Below are positions 61,201-64,000 of a DNA stretch of 64,000 nt, piece by piece; positions within the stretch are counted from its first letter, which is position 1; each line of letters starts with the position of its first letter. The notes under the pieces are model-generated. The model saw only the letters and a list, made by a program, of their open reading frames with translations. It was not told where the DNA came from and made no database searches. The stretch comes from Thermoflexus hugenholtzii JAD2. Its GTDB lineage: Bacteria; Chloroflexota; Dehalococcoidia; UBA2979. The stretch spans positions 1 to 64,000 of the forward strand of contig CAMDNW010000005.1 in NCBI GenBank assembly GCA_945903275.1, given 5' to 3'. Both the position numbers and the translations under genes were made by a program.

Positions 61201-62995
61201 CGCGGGGTTCAGCGAGGAGATGGCCGTGGAGTCCCCGCCTGACCTCGAAGTCATCATCGTCGGGGCAGGGATGTCGGGCCTCGCTGCGGCGACCACACTG
61301 ACGGACGCGGGGTTGCGTGTCCGGGTGTTCGAGCGTGAGGACTCGCCGGGTGGGCGAGTCCGGTCGGACTCGGTCAACGGATTTACGATCGACCGTGGAT
61401 TCCAAGTGTATCTGACCGCCTACCCACGCTCGGGACAATTGCTCGACCTCGACGCACTGGCGCTCCAGCAGTTTGAGCCGGGGGCGATGATCTGGACCGG
61501 AGAGGGTTTCACGACGGTCCGCGATCCTCTGCGCCGCCCTCGTGCGCTCCGCGAGTCGATCCGCTCATCAGCCGGGTCGCTCCTCGATAAGGTGCTTGTA
61601 CTAGCGCTCCGTGCCTCAGTCATGCAGCCTACGCTGGAGGCGCTCTTCCACCGTCAGGAGACGACGACAGCGGAGGCGCTGCGGCGACGCGGCTTCAGTG
61701 CAACCTTCCAGCGGCGCTTCCTGCGGCCCTACCTCGCCGGAATCTTCCTCGATCGAGATCTGCAGACCTCATCGCGGATGTTCGAATTCGTCTTTCGGAT
61801 GTTTGGTCAAGGCGCGGGCGCGGTGCCGGCGGCAGGGATGGGCGCGATCCCGGCGCAACTCGCAGGGCGACTCCCAGCCGGGACACTGGAAACTGGCATC
61901 GAGGTGGCGGAGGTATCCACGGACGGTCCCGGCGTCACGCTGGCCGACGGCCGACGTCTCAACGCTCGCTGCGTGGTGCTTGCGGGTGCGTCGCCGCTCG
62001 CAGACCGGCTGAGCGGGCGCGTCGAAGGGAGTCGCACATGGCGAGCCGCGACCAGTCTCTCCTATGACGCGCCTCGATCGCCGGTAGGCGAAGGGATCCT
62101 TGTCCTGAACGGTACTGGCAAGGGGTTGGTCAACCACTTGGTGTGCATGAGCGACGTGGCGCCGTCCTATGCGCCGCCGGGCCGAGCACTGCTGAGCGTG
62201 ACGGTTATCGGCGAGCCGCCTCTGGACGACGACGCGCTGGAGCAGGTTTGTCGGGCAGAGCTCGGTGGCTGGTTCGACCCGGAGACGGTGAGCGAGTGGC
62301 GATTGCTCCGTGTGGACCGGATCCGAGAAGCGCTGCCCGCGGATGTGCACATGACAGCCACTCCAGATGCACCCGAGGTCGCACCGGGCGTTTTCCTCGC
62401 CGGGGACTACCTCGCGATGCCGTCGATCGAAGGCGCGATCAGCTCCGGGCTCGCGGCAGCGCGGGCGACGGCAAAGCGGCTTGGCGTCGGGGCCGCCGTA
62501 GCGGATCTTCCTGCCGGCAGCCCGTCCTTCGAACGGCGGTTCACAGTGGATGCCCCGGTGACGGCTGTGGCTGCCTTCCACGAAGGACCGGATGCGCTGG
62601 CCCGGCTGCAGCCACCGCTCAGCGGGGCGCGATTCCTCCGCGTCGACCCCCTCGGCGAGGGGTCGATCACCGAATTTGAACTCGGGCCTGGCCCGCTACG
62701 GATCCGCTGGACCGCACACCATCGGGACGTGTGCCCGGGCCGTGGCTTCACCGATGTGATGGCGCGAGGTCCGATGCGATTCTGGACCCACCGACACGAA
62801 TACCGATCTCTCGGCCCGGCCACGGCCGAGGTGAGCGACCGGATTTGGTTCCAGCATCCGCAAGGGCCCCGAGGGATCCTGACACGTCTGCTGTTCAACC
62901 CGCTCTCCCTCGGTGTGCTGTTCCGGTTCCGAGCGAATGCGACTCGCCGTGCCATGAAGTCGCCTCACGAAGTTGCCACAACGTTCGACGAGTGA
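61184..62995 (+). CDS. FAD-dependent amine-oxidase-like protein fused to an SRPBCC domain
   Basis: 603 residues. Residues about 20-435 form a flavin-containing amine oxidase/phytoene-desaturase-like domain: IIVGAGMSGLAAATTL with the dinucleotide motif at 27-32, FEREDSPGGRVRSD, and a C-terminal FAD region FLAGDYLAMPSIEGAISSG near 405. From about 448 a SRPBCC (ligand-binding, polyketide-cyclase-like) domain follows: SFERRFTVDAPVTAVAAFHE to the end. The combination suggests a hydrophobic substrate that is bound and then oxidised or desaturated. It is the third gene of the ArsA operon. The internal ATG at 61220 is an alternative start. Confidence 0.85.
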   Translation: MSPLTSAGFSEEMAVESPPDLEVIIVGAGMSGLAAATTLTDAGLRVRVFEREDSPGGRVRSDSVNGFTIDRGFQVYLTAYPRSGQLLDLDALALQQFEPGAMIWTGEGFTTVRDPLRRPRALRESIRSSAGSLLDKVLVLALRASVMQPTLEALFHRQETTTAEALRRRGFSATFQRRFLRPYLAGIFLDRDLQTSSRMFEFVFRMFGQGAGAVPAAGMGAIPAQLAGRLPAGTLETGIEVAEVSTDGPGVTLADGRRLNARCVVLAGASPLADRLSGRVEGSRTWRAATSLSYDAPRSPVGEGILVLNGTGKGLVNHLVCMSDVAPSYAPPGRALLSVTVIGEPPLDDDALEQVCRAELGGWFDPETVSEWRLLRVDRIREALPADVHMTATPDAPEVAPGVFLAGDYLAMPSIEGAISSGLAAARATAKRLGVGAAVADLPAGSPSFERRFTVDAPVTAVAAFHEGPDALARLQPPLSGARFLRVDPLGEGSITEFELGPGPLRIRWTAHHRDVCPGRGFTDVMARGPMRFWTHRHEYRSLGPATAEVSDRIWFQHPQGPRGILTRLLFNPLSLGVLFRFRANATRRAMKSPHEVATTFDE

Positions 62996-63026
62996 TCGTC
63001 TGATGCGAGTCTGGAACGGCGCGTCC

Positions 63027-63290
63027 TTACAGCATCAGCGCCGTGGGGAAGTCAGGGATACTCTCCCAGCGTCCCGGATCGATCGCCCGCATCACCGCGA
63101 TCGTCTTGATAACTTCAGGGTTGGCGAGGCCATGCGGTGCCTTCCCCGTCAGCACCATCAGCACGTTCTCCGCCTGCCGCTTCGAGCTCTCAACCGCGGT
63201 GACCGGCGACACGGAGGCGATATGAGGCGTGATGATCAAGTTGTCTAGGCTCAGCAACGGATCCTCTGCCGGAGGGAAGTGCAAAAGTTT
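63027..63290 (-). pseudogene. D-2-hydroxyacid dehydrogenase, C-terminal fragment
   Basis: The minus strand reads PPAEDPLLSLDNLIITPHIA near 63250, the C-terminal block of D-isomer-specific 2-hydroxyacid dehydrogenases with the catalytic His in TPHIAS, and goes on to a natural end (DFPTALML). Nothing of the NAD-binding domain or N-terminus remains; the open frame before it (RWRKLLHF) is not homologous and runs into the GNAT stop at 63302. Confidence 0.7.
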
Positions 63291-63301
63291 CCTCCAACGA
63301 T

Positions 63302-63829
63302 TCAGGTCAGTTCCGTGGCGAGCAGGTCGAGAAGAAGGCCATCCCGCCACGTGCCGTCGGGATCGCGCTGGTACTGCCGCATAATTCCGACCCGACGGAA
63401 GCCTACCTTCTCGTAGGCGCGGATCGCTCGCTCGTTGTGGGCGACTGGGTCGATGATGAGGCGGTGGTGCTCGAGGTCTTGAATGAGGTGCCGCGCAAGC
63501 GTTCGGACCGTGTCGGTACCTAGCCCGCGATTGTGGTACGGCGCGCCTAAGAACAGATCGATCCCTGCGCTGTGGTACTCGGGGGAGACCTCCTCGTGGT
63601 ATTGGATGAAGCCGACCGTTTCGCCTTCGTAGACCACCGCGAAGAATCCCTGGTGTGGCTTCCCTGCGGCCTTCCTTCGCAGATAGTCCTCGGTCGCGTC
63701 GGGGTACCAGCGGGCGACGTCTGGGTGCGCCGCCAGCTCCGCGATCCTGGAGGCGTCACTCGCCACCAAGGTCCGCAGGACGACGCGCTCGCCACGCAAT
63801 TCAATCAGGCTTGGCGGCTGTTCGTTCAT
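63302..63829 (-). CDS. GNAT N-acetyltransferase, RimJ/RimL type
   Basis: ATG at 63829 (MNEQPPSLIELRGERVVLRTL) with AGAGG upstream gives 175 residues. The acetyl-CoA loop is GLGTDTVRTLARHL near 112, preceded by the beta-4 strand GIDLFLGAPYHNRG, and the C-terminal NERAIRAYEKVGFRRVG is the usual end of the fold. It acetylates an N-terminus, polyamine or small amine. No operon partner is visible. Confidence 0.88.
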   Translation of the reverse strand: MNEQPPSLIELRGERVVLRTLVASDASRIAELAAHPDVARWYPDATEDYLRRKAAGKPHQGFFAVVYEGETVGFIQYHEEVSPEYHSAGIDLFLGAPYHNRGLGTDTVRTLARHLIQDLEHHRLIIDPVAHNERAIRAYEKVGFRRVGIMRQYQRDPDGTWRDGLLLDLLATELT

Positions 63830-64000
63830 CAAGAACCTCTTCTTCGGCAAGAATCTCTCTTACCTACTAGTGCGGGCCGCGAGCAAACTTTCGGGTCAGC
63901 CAGTACACCGTGTCAGCGCGTTCCAGCCTCTCTCACTATGCGCAGGCGAACGCGAGCGTCGTGCGGGGCCGGCGTACGGGGGCGTCCTCGGGACGGGTTA
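63830..64000. other. Right-edge non-coding sequence
   Basis: About 170 bases upstream of the GNAT gene; no gene, repeat or clear promoter is recognisable before the window ends. Confidence 0.4.

Overview
The window looks like a chromosomal segment of a high-GC, free-living, oxidative heterotroph. The gene content points to the phylum Chloroflexota, most likely a SAR202/Dehalococcoidia-like lineage: several CaiB/BaiF class III CoA-transferases, two xanthine-dehydrogenase/aldehyde-oxidase molybdenum subunits, SCP-x-type thiolases with DUF35 OB-fold partners, short-chain dehydrogenases, a Baeyer-Villiger-type monooxygenase and a sortase. Expansion of CaiB/BaiF, CoxL/Xdh-type subunits and SDRs is known for SAR202. 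The assignment is an inference from gene families only, because no rRNA or universal marker lies in the window.

Layout. 1-2.2 kb: two hotdog thioesterases, a YfcE-like phosphoesterase and a DUF35 protein whose first 127 bp recur at the left edge. 2.6-6.4 kb: a dipeptide-type ABC importer (binding protein and two permeases, no ATPases). 6.6-9.2 kb: a CoA-transferase pair, type A intact and type B broken. 9.7-15.6 kb: sortase, molybdenum hydroxylase subunit, an unknown gene, a YCII-like remnant and a thiolase. 15.8-20.2 kb: two MFS transporters, an AEC carrier and RsmJ. 21.1-26.4 kb: a MarR-RND permease-adaptor efflux operon with a strong promoter and a palindromic operator candidate. 26.4-27.1 kb: a VWA-family pseudogene. 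27.1-34.1 kb: acyltransferase-SGNH protein, second molybdenum subunit, broken GYD protein, small secreted protein, phosphoesterase and SDR. 34.3-38.4 kb: cobyrinate a,c-diamide synthase with an MFS transporter, and an OYE-family reductase. 38.6-43.1 kb: orphan adaptor lipoprotein, lipoprotein, PncC-like amidase and small proteins. 43.2-58.3 kb: a catabolic block with SDR, HpcH/HpaI aldolase, esterase, BVMO, four CoA-transferase genes, and a thiolase with its DUF35 partner. 58.5 kb: a 3' fragment of tRNA-Gly(CCC). 58.6-63.8 kb: beta-propeller-like protein, an ArsA-coiled coil-FAD/SRPBCC operon, a dehydrogenase remnant and a GNAT.

How the genes fit together. The dominant theme is activation and cleavage of CoA-bound organic acids: monooxygenase and molybdenum hydroxylase for oxygen insertion, CoA-transferases for activation, thiolase/DUF35 pairs for C-C chemistry, thioesterases for release, and peptide/solute importers. 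The CoA-transferases fall into two sequence types, A and B. They always occur in the order A then B, and one gene encodes them as a natural A-B fusion. Type A keeps the Asp aligned with the catalytic Asp of formyl-CoA transferase, while type B does not, which suggests an asymmetric heteromeric enzyme.

The window also carries an unusual number of decayed or truncated genes (CaiB type B, VWA, GYD, LysM, YCII, N-formylglutamate amidohydrolase, D-2-hydroxyacid dehydrogenase, probably MFS). Single-base indels in homopolymers could be assembly errors, but in-frame nonsense codons and missing domains cannot all be explained that way. No transposase, CRISPR array, rRNA or complete tRNA was seen.
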